The notes: generated by a model not told the origin, from the letters alone. Positions 36,056-45,445 are shown, counted from the first letter of the stretch. The stretch: 64,000 bases of DNA from Streptomyces sp. SID12501 (GCF_010550245.1 NZ_JAAGLU010000006.1:186001-250000), one strand, 5' to 3'. A program made the numbers and translations.

Positions 36056-36766
36056 TCACGCCTCCGGGTGCGCATGTCCGTTCTGCCATGCCCAGGCCGC
36101 GATCTCCACCCGGTTCCGGGCGGCCAGCTTCGCCTGCACGCTCGACAGGTGTGTCTTGACCGTGGAGAGGGAGACGAACAACGCGGAGGCGATCTCGGCG
36201 TTGGTGCGGCCCAGGGCGACCAGCCGGACCACGTCGAGTTCCCGGTCGGTGAGCGGCTCCCTGAGCGTCGCCGTGGAAACCGGGGACGGGGCCGCCGGGC
36301 GGAACGCCGTGGCCTGTGGGGCGGTGATGTGCTGGAGCAGGCGAACCGTGATCGACGGCGACACCAGGGAGTCACCGGCCGCCGCGGCCCGTACCGCCTC
36401 CGCGAGGAGGACGGGCCCCGAATCCTTGAGCAGGAACCCGCAGGCGCCGCCGCGCAGTGCCCCGTACACGTACTCGTCGAGGTCGAAGGTGGTGACCACG
36501 ACGACCCGCATCGGGTCGGTGACACCGGGACCGGCCAGCAGCCTGGTCGCCTCCAGGCCGTCGAGCTTGGGCATCCGGATGTCCAGCAGGCACACGTCAG
36601 GGCGCTCACGGCGGGCCAGCGTCACGGCCTCCTCCCCGTCGGCGGCCTCGGCGACCACGGTGATGTCGGGCTGGGCGTCCAGGAAGAAGCGGAAGCCGGT
36701 ACGGACCATGTCCTGGTCGTCCGCGATGAGGACACGGATCGGGGCGCTGGGCTGGGCGGCGGTCAT
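36056..36766 (-). CDS. NarL/LuxR-type response regulator
   Basis: 236 residues. The receiver domain has acidic D16/D17, phosphoacceptor D62 (CLLDIRMPKLDG), the Thr of VVVTTFDLDEYV and K of FLLKDSG. The C-terminal LuxR helix-turn-helix reads LTDRELDVVRLVALGRTNAE and LSTVKTHLSSVQAKL. Its partner is probably the HisKA_3 kinase at 40.2 kb. The two flank an ABC module, a common arrangement for sensing and exporting cell-envelope-active compounds. Confidence 0.88.
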   Translation of the reverse strand: MTAAQPSAPIRVLIADDQDMVRTGFRFFLDAQPDITVVAEAADGEEAVTLARRERPDVCLLDIRMPKLDGLEATRLLAGPGVTDPMRVVVVTTFDLDEYVYGALRGGACGFLLKDSGPVLLAEAVRAAAAGDSLVSPSITVRLLQHITAPQATAFRPAAPSPVSTATLREPLTDRELDVVRLVALGRTNAEIASALFVSLSTVKTHLSSVQAKLAARNRVEIAAWAWQNGHAHPEA

Positions 36767-36874
36767 GGCTCGATCATGCCTCAGAGGTGGGAGGGGAAGA
36801 GAAGGAGAGGAGAGGCCGAGAGGGAGAGGCCGGGTCTGGCCTCCTGCTGTCGGCCCTGACGTCGTACTTCGTCC

Positions 36875-38881
36875 TCAGTCCGCCGTCTGCGCCGCATCCT
36901 CCGTGACCGCCCGCAGCAGGGGTCTGCTCGCTCCGATCGCCGCGAACATGGCCAGCGCGCCCACGGTCACGCACACCGCCAGGGTCATCGCCCCGGAGGC
37001 GCTGATCGTGCTGTCGAACAGCTTGTTGACCTGGAAGGCAGCGTAGATTCCGGCGGCGGTGGTCCCGCCGGCGAGGACGACCAGCGGGAGGACCGTCTCA
37101 CGGAACCTGGCCCGGTCGAGGAGCTTCAACGGAGTGCCGGCCAGCCGCAGCAGGGCGTAGACGCGTCGCCGGTCGAGCACGTTCGCGGCGGCGGTGAGCC
37201 CTGCGGAGGCGGTCGCGACGAGGAAGCTGACCGCAAGGGCGGCGGTGCCGAGTTCGCCAAGCCGGCCGGTGAAGGCATCGTTCTCGGCGGTGGCATAGGC
37301 CTGGGTGTAAGGGAGCTTGCCGGGCACCAGGCCCGACAGCGCGGTGACCGCCGTGTCGACCTGCGGGGCGCTGCCGGAGACATGGGCGATCACTCCGGGG
37401 GTGCCGAACAGTATTCCGTCGTCGCCGTCGCTCGTCGTGACGGTCGCCTTCACTCCGGCCGCGTGGAGCAGCGTGCGGGCCTCGGCGGTGGCGGTGCGGG
37501 CCTTGGCGGCGCTGGTGGTGGGTACGGCGACCTGGCCGGGGAAGCGGTAGTCGTCGATGCTCACGTTGCCCACGGTGAAGAACCCGGCGACGAAGCCGGC
37601 GAGGACAAGTCCGCTGACGGTGCGCCAGGAGCCGCGCGGGTCGTCGGTGAGCCGGCGCGCGGCCAGCAGGGTCGCCGGGCGGCGGGCGAAGCGGGCCGTG
37701 ATCCGCCCGAGTCGGTCCACGACCCACGGGCCGAGCAGCCAGAAGGCGCCGTAGAACATGAGCAGCATCGCCAGTTGCTGACGGGCGCTGGTGCCGCCCG
37801 ACGAGGCTGTCACATAGATATAGACCAGGACCGCGGCGAAGAGGACCAGGCGGACGAGGCGGGTACGGCTGGGGTTCGCCTGCTGGGCCACACCCAGGGG
37901 AGAGACCGCCACCTGACGCAACGTCGTCATGGCGCTCACCGCGATGAGACCGGCCACGAACGCCACGACCGCCAACAGCCAGGGCAGCCCCACCCACAGC
38001 CGGCCGGTGTACCAGGTGCCGATGCCGAACGGGATCTCCGCGAGAGCGGGCAGCAGCAGACAGTACGCCAGCGCGCCCGCCAGGGCCCCGGCCGCGCCGA
38101 CGACCGCCGACTCCAGGCCGGTCATCGCGAGGATCTGGCGCGGTGTCGCCCCCGCCAGCCGCAGCGCGGCGAGCCGTTGCTCACGCCGGGCTGCCCCGAG
38201 CCGTCCGGCGGCTGCGGCGAGCACGATCACGGGGACGGCGACGATCGCCACACCGATCGACACCACGGCCTTGTCCGCCGAGGTGAACACACTGACCTCG
38301 GTTCCGTCGAAGCCGGAGACCACCGCGCGTGCGGTCTGACCGCCGAACTGGCCGAAGAGGCCGAGCGGTTCGGCCGCTGTGGAGACCGCCGGGTCGGAGG
38401 CATCCCTCCCTATGACCGCCACCAGCTCTTCGGGCGCCGCGAGACCGGCGTCGCCGATGGTGCCGTACGAGGACACCTTCGGGAAGCGGTCGGCGAGCTG
38501 GTTCGCCGGGGTCTTGTCCAGCAGGTCGGCCAGGGCGGGCGAGACGTAGACCTGCCCCGGCTCGGGGAACCCGGTCAGCCCTGGGGGTGCCGGAGTCGTA
38601 TGGCGGCCGGGCAGCTGGGCCAGTGACACGACGGTGACCGGGCGGTCGCCGAGGTACGTCGTCCCGAGTGTCTGTACGGCGGTGCCGTGCCGGTCGGGGG
38701 CCGGGGTGCGCCAGGCCGTGTCCTGGGCGCGGGCACCGCTGCCGAAGTAGGCGGCCGTCAGCACCAGCAGGATCAGTGAACCGACGGCCGCGGCGCCGGC
38801 CGCCAGCAACTGGCTGTGCAGGCCGCGGCGGCCGGAGCGGCGCGCGAGGAACCACGCCAACTGTGGGACGGGCGAGGACAT
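36875..38881 (-). CDS. ABC transporter permease, FtsX/MacB-like
   Basis: 668 residues with two groups of TM helices and FtsX-like repeats. The first repeat has a TM near 30-50 and then a cluster (LAALRLAGATPRQILAMTGL is the typical coupling region). The second repeat is at the C-terminus (RVYALLRLAGTPLKLLDRAR). About 120-residue extracytoplasmic domains sit between. It pairs with the ATPase encoded just upstream in transcription order (38997-39683). Confidence 0.85.
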   Translation of the reverse strand: MSSPVPQLAWFLARRSGRRGLHSQLLAAGAAAVGSLILLVLTAAYFGSGARAQDTAWRTPAPDRHGTAVQTLGTTYLGDRPVTVVSLAQLPGRHTTPAPPGLTGFPEPGQVYVSPALADLLDKTPANQLADRFPKVSSYGTIGDAGLAAPEELVAVIGRDASDPAVSTAAEPLGLFGQFGGQTARAVVSGFDGTEVSVFTSADKAVVSIGVAIVAVPVIVLAAAAGRLGAARREQRLAALRLAGATPRQILAMTGLESAVVGAAGALAGALAYCLLLPALAEIPFGIGTWYTGRLWVGLPWLLAVVAFVAGLIAVSAMTTLRQVAVSPLGVAQQANPSRTRLVRLVLFAAVLVYIYVTASSGGTSARQQLAMLLMFYGAFWLLGPWVVDRLGRITARFARRPATLLAARRLTDDPRGSWRTVSGLVLAGFVAGFFTVGNVSIDDYRFPGQVAVPTTSAAKARTATAEARTLLHAAGVKATVTTSDGDDGILFGTPGVIAHVSGSAPQVDTAVTALSGLVPGKLPYTQAYATAENDAFTGRLGELGTAALAVSFLVATASAGLTAAANVLDRRRVYALLRLAGTPLKLLDRARFRETVLPLVVLAGGTTAAGIYAAFQVNKLFDSTISASGAMTLAVCVTVGALAMFAAIGASRPLLRAVTEDAAQTAD

Positions 38882-38996
38882 GAGGGCTCCGGGTTGATCG
38901 GATGGGTGAGGCGGGGGCCGGCGCTCTGGGCAAGCGGGCGCGGCGGGGTGGACCGGCGTTAGGAGGGAGGGGCGTTGGCGCGGCAGGGCCGGTGGC

Positions 38997-39683
38997 TCAG
39001 GGCGCGACGGTGTACTGGTGGTGGCCGGTGATCCGGCCGTCCCGGACCTGGAGGACGCGGTCGCAGTGGGCGGCGACGTCCGGGTCGTGCGTGACCATCA
39101 CCAGGGAGGCGCCCTGCTCGCGGGTGACCGAGGTCAGCAGTCGGACGACCTCTTCGCTGGTGACCTGGTCCAGCGCGCCGGTCGGCTCGTCGGCGAAGAC
39201 CACGTCGGGCTGGACGACCAGCGCGCGGGCTATCGCGACGCGCTGGGCCTGACCGCCGGACAACTGACCCGGGCGGCGCTTCTCCAGACCGTCGAGGCCG
39301 AGCGGGGCGAACCAGCGGCGGGCGAGGGAGACGGCCCGGCCACGGGGTATGCCGTCCAGCATCAGCGGCAGGGCGATGTTCTCCTCGGCGGGCAGTTCGG
39401 GCAGCAACTGGCCGAACTGGAACACGAATCCGAACCGTTTGCGTCGCAGTTCGCTCAGCCGGTTCTCGCCCAGGTTGTCGATGCGCTCACGGTGCAGGAG
39501 GACCTCGCCGCCGTCCGGGCGGACGACTCCGGCCAGGGTGTGCAGAAGGGTCGACTTCCCTGACCCCGACGGGCCCATGATCGCCAGCGACTCGCGGACG
39601 CCGACCTTCACGTCCACGCCGTGCAGCGCGACGGTGGAGCCGTATTTCTTGGTGAGGCCGAGACCGGCCAGGACGGTGCTCAT
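38997..39683 (-). CDS. ABC transporter ATP-binding protein, LolD/MacB-like
   Basis: 228 residues from ATG 39683. Walker A GPSGSGKST, Q-loop FVFQFGQLLPEL, signature LSGGQAQR, Walker B VVFADEPTGALD, H-loop THDPD. It belongs to the group that drives FtsX-type permeases in export or mechanotransmission, not classical import. Probably co-transcribed with the DUF4333 gene before it and the permease after it. Confidence 0.88.
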   Translation of the reverse strand: MSTVLAGLGLTKKYGSTVALHGVDVKVGVRESLAIMGPSGSGKSTLLHTLAGVVRPDGGEVLLHRERIDNLGENRLSELRRKRFGFVFQFGQLLPELPAEENIALPLMLDGIPRGRAVSLARRWFAPLGLDGLEKRRPGQLSGGQAQRVAIARALVVQPDVVFADEPTGALDQVTSEEVVRLLTSVTREQGASLVMVTHDPDVAAHCDRVLQVRDGRITGHHQYTVAP

Positions 39684-39718
39684 GATCTTCTCGTTCTCCT
39701 TGGTCTCCTCGCCGTCGC

Positions 39719-40087
39719 TCAGCGCTCGAACTTCCAGGTCACGGAGGTGTTCGTCGCCGCGACCACCGTCACCGGTATGTCTATGTCCTTGCCCGTGCCG
39801 GTGCGGCCCGTGCACGTGATGCTCGCGCCGGCCACGGCCTTCAGACCGGTCGGACAGGACACTCGGGAGACCTTCGTGCCCACCCAGGGCAGCGGGTGGA
39901 ACTTGCTCTGGGCGCGACCCGCGACGATGTTCGCCGCCAGGGCCTTGTGGCCGTCGACCGCCACCGTCGTGTACTTGTCCAGGGAACTCGTCGACTCGGT
40001 GCCCGCGAGCAGATGGGTTCCGAGGCCGGCCAGCGCGACCGCGGCGGTCGCACCGCCGATCACACTGATGAGGGCTTTGCGCTGCAT
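39719..40087 (-). CDS. DUF4333-type secreted or membrane-anchored protein
   Basis: 122 residues from ATG 40087, with CAGGAG six bases upstream. A single N-terminal hydrophobic segment (LISVIGGATAAVALAGLGTH) is a signal or anchor. The outer domain has two cysteines (SCPTGL and TCTGRTG), matching DUF4333. It is the first gene of the leftward ABC operon and divergent from the kinase gene, so it may act as an extracytoplasmic sensor or adaptor. Confidence 0.75.
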   Translation of the reverse strand: MQRKALISVIGGATAAVALAGLGTHLLAGTESTSSLDKYTTVAVDGHKALAANIVAGRAQSKFHPLPWVGTKVSRVSCPTGLKAVAGASITCTGRTGTGKDIDIPVTVVAATNTSVTWKFER

Positions 40088-40241
40088 CTCGTACTCCTGA
40101 ATGTGGGTCGGGGCGGGCAGTGGCTCCACTCTGTCCCGCCGGAACGAGCGCGCGCCTCGGCCGTCCGGCCACCCTTCACGGATCCGGGCCTCGGCCTTTC
40201 GGCCGATCCGGCCGCGGCCGTCCGCGCATACGGTGATTCGC

Positions 40242-41408
40242 ATGAGATCGGATTCGCCCCGCAGCTGCGCCCGGGCTTTCGTCGTCACGCTCCTGGTCAT
40301 GGCCGGGATCTTCGACGTGTTCAGCGCGAGCGAGAGCGGCTACGCGATCTGGCCGCATGCGGTCGTCCTGGTTCTCGGGTTCGCCGCCCTGCTGTGGCCG
40401 GCCCGGCGGCTTCCGGACTGGCTCACGCCGCAGCTGCGCACGGGCGCACCGGCCGTCGCCTCGCTGTTGTTCACGGCGGGTTCGCTGCTGCTGGGCAGCC
40501 AGGCCTCGTTCGGCCCGGCCGAGACAGTCGTGCTGCTGAGTCTGCTGTTCGTCGCGGTACGGCACTGTCCCCAGCCCTGGGCCGTCGTCTGCGGGGTACT
40601 GAACGGCGCCGCGCTGCTCGGCACACCCGCGCGCTTCTACCAGGACGACATGTCCAGCCTTATGGCTTTCATGATGGTGGCGCTCGTCCTGATCGGCCTC
40701 GTCGCCGGTCTGGCCGCGTTCCTGCGCTCACAGGACTACCGGCGGGCCGTGGCGGTCGTCGAGACCCGGCGGGCGGAACGGGTGGCGATCGCCGCCGACC
40801 TGCACGACTTCGTCGCCCACCATGTCACCGGCATCCTCGTCCAGACCCAGATGGCCCGGATGATGGCCACCACCCAGCCGGAGAACCTGGACACCGTCCT
40901 CGCGGGCATAGAACGCGCGGCCACGGAAGCCCTGGCGTCGATGCGCCGTACCGTCGGCGTGCTGCGGGACACCGGCCCGGACGCTGCCGACCGCAGACCC
41001 GTCGGTGACCTGGCTGGCATCGCCGAACTGACGCACGGCTTCGCGAGCCCGGTCCAGCACGTCACCCTCGACCGCGGCCCCACGGTGCCGGACGACCTTC
41101 CGCACGAGGTGCAGGCCGCCGCGTTCCGGGTGGTGCAGGAAGCACTGACGAACGTACGACGGCACGCGGCCGACGCCGGCGAGATCACCGTCCGGCTCCG
41201 CCACGACGGCCGCCGACTGGAGGTCGGTGTGACCGACGACGGCCGGGGAGGCACTCAGCTTCCGGCCGCCGCGCACGGTGGCGGTTTCGGCCTGGTCGGT
41301 CTCACGGAACGGGTCACGGCTCTCGGCGGTGACCTGCGCGCGGGGCCCCCGGCCGGACAGACGCAGGGGTGGGAGGTACGGGCACTCTTCCCCACGGGCA
41401 GGACATGA
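40242..41408 (+). CDS. Two-component sensor histidine kinase, HisKA_3 type
   Basis: 388 residues from ATG 40242. About five TM segments in the first 165 residues without a large outer domain, then the phospho-acceptor H188 (AADLHDFVAHHVTGIL), then a GHKL ATPase with VVQEALTNVRRHA and TDDGRGG. Intramembrane sensing kinases of this build often detect cell-wall-active compounds. The divergent ABC operon and the NarL-type regulator are its likely partners. Confidence 0.87.
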   Translation: MRSDSPRSCARAFVVTLLVMAGIFDVFSASESGYAIWPHAVVLVLGFAALLWPARRLPDWLTPQLRTGAPAVASLLFTAGSLLLGSQASFGPAETVVLLSLLFVAVRHCPQPWAVVCGVLNGAALLGTPARFYQDDMSSLMAFMMVALVLIGLVAGLAAFLRSQDYRRAVAVVETRRAERVAIAADLHDFVAHHVTGILVQTQMARMMATTQPENLDTVLAGIERAATEALASMRRTVGVLRDTGPDAADRRPVGDLAGIAELTHGFASPVQHVTLDRGPTVPDDLPHEVQAAAFRVVQEALTNVRRHAADAGEITVRLRHDGRRLEVGVTDDGRGGTQLPAAAHGGGFGLVGLTERVTALGGDLRAGPPAGQTQGWEVRALFPTGRT

Positions 41409-42130
41409 CGCGGCGGAGTTCTCCGGTGGCACGACCGGGATCTGCTGTCCAGGCTCCAGGCGCCGAACCAGTCCGAACTGGACGTCGTGCTCCGCTTCGG
41501 CTTCGCCGACATCCGCTGCGTGGCGTTCACCCACGTCGGCACCTGGGCCATGGACAAGCTGATCCGCTTCGCGCTGCTGGTGCGCGGCGGCGAACCGGTC
41601 CTCCGGGACTTCGGCTCCCCGGCCGGCACCACCAGCTCTACAACCCCTGGGCCGACTGCGGCCACGGCAAGGGTGACCCGCCGGCCGGCGCCCGCGCCGG
41701 GATCTCCACCCTGCGCGGCGCCTTCCACCCGGACCCGGGCATCACCGAGGACGTGGCCCCAAGATCGCCATCGAACTGCGCGCCCACGGCCTCGGGGACG
41801 AACCACGAGGCGTCGACCTGGCCGCGATGCCGATTTTGATGGCCCTGCGCGCCGAGGGCATTGACAGCGGCGACGGCCGGCAGGTCTTCCTCCAGGCCGT
41901 CGACGCATGAACCCGGACGTGCTCTCCCTCCTCACCCAGGCCCGCGCGATGGTCGACGGGACCTACGAGGACCTGTACGGGCAGCTCCGCCCTGGCGTCC
42001 GCGAGAACGAGTGCGTGGGACTCGTCAGCAAGGTCCTCCGCTGAGGACATGGACTCGACCTGAGCGTGGACGGGGGGACGGGGCGGCTGTCGGGGCGAGG
42101 AGGGAGAGGGGAGAGCGGAAGGAAATCGGG
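41409..42130. other. Gene-poor stretch holding a decayed M24 peptidase gene
   Basis: About 720 bp between the kinase gene and dps. Apart from the relic described next, I see no intact gene. Confidence 0.6.
41440..42044 (+). pseudogene. Decayed M24-family metallopeptidase (aminopeptidase P-like)
   Basis: Four consecutive pieces in different frames read as one protein: RFGFADIRCVAFTHVGTWAM with DKLIRFALLVRGGEPVLRDF; then HHQLYNPWADCGHGKGDPPA and ISTLRGAFHPDPGITEDVA; then KIAIELRAHGLGDEPRGVDL with LMALRAEGIDSGDGRQVF; then LLTQARAMVDGTYEDLYGQL and RPGVRENECVGLVSKVL. This is the N-terminal domain and the first helices of the catalytic pita-bread domain of M24 Xaa-Pro-type peptidases. At least three frame breaks separate the pieces. 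The metal-binding C-terminal half is gone. Confidence 0.75.
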
Positions 42131-42613
42131 TCAGGCGCCGCGGGTCGCGTTCTCCGCCTCGAACATCCAGCGCTGCTTCTCGAGCTCGGCCGTGATGCCG
42201 ATCAGCAGATCCTGGGTCACCGGATCGGCTTCCTCAGTCACGCCGATGCGTTCACGCAGGCGTTCGATCGCCGTCGCCAGCGCCTCGACAAGGAGCTGGA
42301 CGACCTCCGTGTCCTGGATCCAGCCGTCCTTCGGGCTCTGGAACACGGAAGCCGAGGCGACGGTTTCCGGGCGGCCGTCCGGCGACACGCCGAGCGCCGC
42401 CGCGCGCTCCGCGACGGTGTCGGAGAACGCGCGGGCCGCCGACACGACCTCGTCGAGGTGCAGGTGGATCGATCGGAACCTGGGCCCCACGATGTTCCAG
42501 TGGGCCTGCTTCCCGATCAGTGACAGCGCCAGCAGATCCACCAGGGTCGCCTGCAGGGCGTCGCCGGTGATCCGGCGCGCCGGCTCGGGCAGGCTGCTCT
42601 TCACGACGGTCAT
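42131..42613 (-). CDS. Dps/ferritin-like DNA-protection protein
   Basis: 160 residues. The ferroxidase-site pattern of Dps is visible: SLIGKQAHWNIVGPRFRSIH with LHLDEVVSAARAFSDTVAER. The four-helix-bundle length is normal. Dps proteins form 12-subunit shells that bind iron and protect DNA under oxidative stress or starvation. It lies 36 bp after a WhiB-type gene on the same strand. Confidence 0.88.
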   Translation of the reverse strand: MTVVKSSLPEPARRITGDALQATLVDLLALSLIGKQAHWNIVGPRFRSIHLHLDEVVSAARAFSDTVAERAAALGVSPDGRPETVASASVFQSPKDGWIQDTEVVQLLVEALATAIERLRERIGVTEEADPVTQDLLIGITAELEKQRWMFEAENATRGA

Positions 42614-42649
42614 GGGGTGCTCCTCCTCGTTTCGCGGTCCGGATTCTCG

Positions 42650-42892
42650 CTACCGGACCCGTTCTCGCGTGGTGCGGAGCAGCGCGGCGCGTTCCTTTTC
42701 GCAGGTGCCGCCCCACACGCCCGAGGTCTGACCGCTGCGCAGTGCCCAGTCCAGGCACTGCGGGGTCACCGGGCAGTGGGCGCACACACGCTTCGCGGCG
42801 GCGATGTCCCGCACCGCCGGCCCCTTCGTGCCCGCGGGGAAGAACAGTTCGGGGTCCTCTCCCGTGCAGGCCGCTCGCCGCAACCACTCCAT
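42650..42892 (-). CDS. WhiB-like (Wbl) iron-sulfur regulator
   Basis: 80 residues from ATG 42892. Four cysteines (RAACTGED, then CAHCPVTPQC) can bind a [4Fe-4S] cluster. The signature GVWGG follows, then a basic C-terminus (RTTRERVR). Length and layout resemble short Wbl proteins such as WblE. Wbl proteins act with the principal sigma factor in redox and developmental control. Pairing with dps suggests an oxidative-stress output. Confidence 0.9.
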   Translation of the reverse strand: MEWLRRAACTGEDPELFFPAGTKGPAVRDIAAAKRVCAHCPVTPQCLDWALRSGQTSGVWGGTCEKERAALLRTTRERVR

Positions 42893-43005
42893 GGAAACGC
42901 GGGTGCCCAGGTCGGAGGGGCGGAAACGTGACGGAACCGGCCACCGGTGACGACGGAGAGCGATCAGGGCCCGGAGGGGAGGTGAACAGGCGGGGGAGAG
43001 GCTGA

Positions 43006-43854
43006 TCATTCGGCGCGGGGCGTGAGCACGCGGTCCACGAAACCGGTCAGCTCGGCGAAGGCCGCCGCCCTGTCCGTCTCCAGGAAGACTTCGTGCCGGG
43101 CGCCCGGCACGATCCGCTCGGTCCAGTCGGTGCCGCGCAGTTCCTCGACGCCGACGCGGCTCCCGGCGAGCGGGACGAGCCGGTCGTCGTCGCCGTGCAG
43201 CCACAGCAGCGGCAGCGGTCCGACGTCACCGCTTTTCGCGACGGTCCCCAGTGTCCGTACGAACGCCTCCAGCGTCGGCCGTTTCATCGGGCCGTGCCAG
43301 ACCAGCGGGTCGGCCGTGTACGCCGCCCCGACCGCGGGATCGCGGGACAGCGCGGCCGGGTTGATGGGCCGGTCGGGGATCTCGTCGAGTTCGAGCAGCC
43401 GCCCCGGGAGGTCCCAGTTGCCGAGCACGGGCGCGGACAGGACGAGCGCGGCGAGTTCGTCGCCGTACCGCTGTGCGAAGCGGGCCGCGATCAGGCCGCC
43501 GGCGGAGTGGCCGATCAGTACGACCGGCACATCCGGGTGGGTGGTCCGGGCGTGGTCGGCGACGGTGCGCAGGTCGGTGACGACGTCCTCGAAGTCCACG
43601 ATCACCGCCCGTTCGCCCGCCGACCGGCCGTGTCCCTGGTGATCGGGGCCGAGGACGGTCGCGCCGTGGGCCACGAGGACGTCGGCGAGCTCCTCGTAGC
43701 GGCCCACGTGCTCGCCGTACCCATGGGAGAGGAGGGCGAGGTAGCGCGGCGGGCAGAGTGGACGTTCGGAATCGCTGCGGGCGGGTGGGGACCACTCGCG
43801 GACGGCGATCGCGCCCCTGGTGCCGGTGAGGACGTACTCGCGGGACTCGGCCAT
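43006..43854 (-). CDS. Alpha/beta hydrolase, monoacylglycerol lipase-like
   Basis: 282 residues. Oxyanion-hole motif SHGYGEHVGRY, GPDHQGHGRSAGER, the nucleophile in GHSAGG, a later acid in LHGDDDRLVP and catalytic His in GARHEVFLE. This is the Hydrolase_4 (serine aminopeptidase S33) group that includes lysophospholipases and monoglyceride lipases. No signal peptide, so probably cytoplasmic. Confidence 0.87.
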   Translation of the reverse strand: MAESREYVLTGTRGAIAVREWSPPARSDSERPLCPPRYLALLSHGYGEHVGRYEELADVLVAHGATVLGPDHQGHGRSAGERAVIVDFEDVVTDLRTVADHARTTHPDVPVVLIGHSAGGLIAARFAQRYGDELAALVLSAPVLGNWDLPGRLLELDEIPDRPINPAALSRDPAVGAAYTADPLVWHGPMKRPTLEAFVRTLGTVAKSGDVGPLPLLWLHGDDDRLVPLAGSRVGVEELRGTDWTERIVPGARHEVFLETDRAAAFAELTGFVDRVLTPRAE

Positions 43855-44012
43855 GGCTGCTCCGGGTGCGTCGTTGAACGTGTGCCTGGTGTGTGTGGAT
43901 CTTCTCAGGGGCCCAGTTGCCGGTCCACGGTGACGCGTCGGGATGGGGCAGGGGTCACCTGGCGAGACGGTGCTTACTGCAGCAGTTTGGTGGGCTTAGC
44001 ATCGGTGTCCGC

Positions 44013-44807
44013 ATGAACACGATGACGCTCTGGCACATGACGCACTGGGAGTTCGCCGCGCTGGCCGCCGCGGCGGTGCTCGTCGGCTTCTCCAAGACCG
44101 CCGTGAGCGGGGCCAACACGGTCAGCCTGGCGATCTTCGCGGCCGTCCTGCCCGCCCGCGAGTCCACCGGCGTACTGCTGCCCATTCTGATCGCGGGGGA
44201 TGTCCTCGCCGTGCTGACATACCGCCGGCACGCTCACTGGCCGACCCTGTGGCGGCTGTTCCCGGCGGTCGCGGTGGGTGTGGTCGTCGGCACCGTGTTC
44301 CTGGTGTGGGCGGACGACAAGGTTGTACGGACCTCGATCGGGGCGATCGTGCTGTTCATGGCCGGAGTGACGGTGTGGCGCCGACGGAGGGCGGAGCCGG
44401 AATCGGAGCCGGAATCGGACGGCGACGAACCGGAAGCGGTGAGCACACCCGCAGGCCGCTTCAAGGCCCGCTCCTACGGCGTCCTCGGCGGCTTCACGAC
44501 GATGGTCGCCAACGCCGGCGGCCCGGTCATGTCGATGTATCTCCTCTCGGCCGGTTTCCGGAAGCTCAGCTTTCTGGGCACGTCGGCGTTCTTCTTCCTG
44601 ATCGTCAACGTTTCGAAGGTCCCTTTCAGCGCCGGTCTGGGCCTGATCGACGGCCACTCGCTCCTGCTCGACGCGGCGCTCGTGGTGTTCGTGGTACCCG
44701 GCGCGTTTCTCGGCAAATGGGCTGTGAGCCGAATCAACCAGCGACTGTTCGAGCAGTTGGTGATCGCGGCCACGGTGGTGGGCGGGGCGCAGTTGCTGCT
44801 GCGCTGA
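44013..44807 (+). CDS. TauE/SafE-family membrane exporter
   Basis: 264 residues from ATG 44013. About eight TM helices in two repeats, with the family motif in the first helix (LVGFSKTAVSGANTVSLAIF) and a related one in the second half (GVLGGFTTMVANAGGPVMSM). TauE/SafE proteins move sulfite, sulfoacetate or related anions. A charged cytoplasmic loop (EPESEPESDGDEPEAV) separates the halves. Its stop directly abuts the stop of the convergent next gene. Confidence 0.87.
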   Translation: MNTMTLWHMTHWEFAALAAAAVLVGFSKTAVSGANTVSLAIFAAVLPARESTGVLLPILIAGDVLAVLTYRRHAHWPTLWRLFPAVAVGVVVGTVFLVWADDKVVRTSIGAIVLFMAGVTVWRRRRAEPESEPESDGDEPEAVSTPAGRFKARSYGVLGGFTTMVANAGGPVMSMYLLSAGFRKLSFLGTSAFFFLIVNVSKVPFSAGLGLIDGHSLLLDAALVVFVVPGAFLGKWAVSRINQRLFEQLVIAATVVGGAQLLLR

Positions 44808-45332
44808 TCAGTGGCCGTCCGGGCGCCGACTCGCGCCGAGCGTGGCCCGCATCCGATCGATGGCGCGCAGCACCTCGTCCCGGTTCTTGGCGCTCTTTGT
44901 CCACACCGGCAGCCGGGCGACCAGGGTCATCTTCTGACCGGTGTCGTACCAGGGCGCCCGCTCGCGCAGGGACGCCGCGACGAACCGCCTGATGTAGGCC
45001 AGGTGTTCGAGGTTGTACGCCCACAGGCAACCGTGACGGGTCTCCGTCTGCAGCCACACAGGGATGTGGAAGTACGGGTCGCGTGCCGGGGCGCCGATGC
45101 TGCCCGGGAACCTGACCGACCTGCCGGACCAACTGCGGGACAGACCGCAGCCGCCGCACACGAGGCGCCGCGGCGAGAACAGCACCGAGCGGATCGCCTG
45201 GTCCGGCTCCTCGTGAGGATCCCGTTGGACATGTGCGGGACGCTCACAGCGTGGACAGCGAACCAGGACGGAGCCGATGAAGTCGTACCTCGTGCTGCGG
45301 GGGTCGCGGAAGCGCAACGGGGCCGGGGACAT
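44808..45332 (-). CDS. Zinc-ribbon hypothetical protein
   Basis: 174 residues from ATG 45332. A start at 45368 would add 12 residues. Two Cys pairs (VRCPRCERPA and LVCGGCGLS) form a zinc ribbon. The rest (PYFHIPVWLQTETRHGCLWA, then AYNLEHLAYIRRFVAASLRE) is a compact conserved domain I associate with uncharacterised actinobacterial proteins. Function unknown. Confidence 0.7.
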   Translation of the reverse strand: MSPAPLRFRDPRSTRYDFIGSVLVRCPRCERPAHVQRDPHEEPDQAIRSVLFSPRRLVCGGCGLSRSWSGRSVRFPGSIGAPARDPYFHIPVWLQTETRHGCLWAYNLEHLAYIRRFVAASLRERAPWYDTGQKMTLVARLPVWTKSAKNRDEVLRAIDRMRATLGASRRPDGH

Positions 45333-45445
45333 GACAGGAGTATGGCCGTGGCCCGAGTGACGGGGCACCTGGTTTCTCGCTCGCGGGAACGGCCTCGCGC
45401 GGAGGGCACCCGCAGTCGGCCGGGGCTGCTCGCACGTGACACCGA

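Noticed and set aside
40101..40241. Longer N-terminus for the histidine kinase
   Set aside because: The added residues are Arg/Pro-rich and antisense to the DUF4333 promoter region; ATG 40242 starts directly before the first TM helix.
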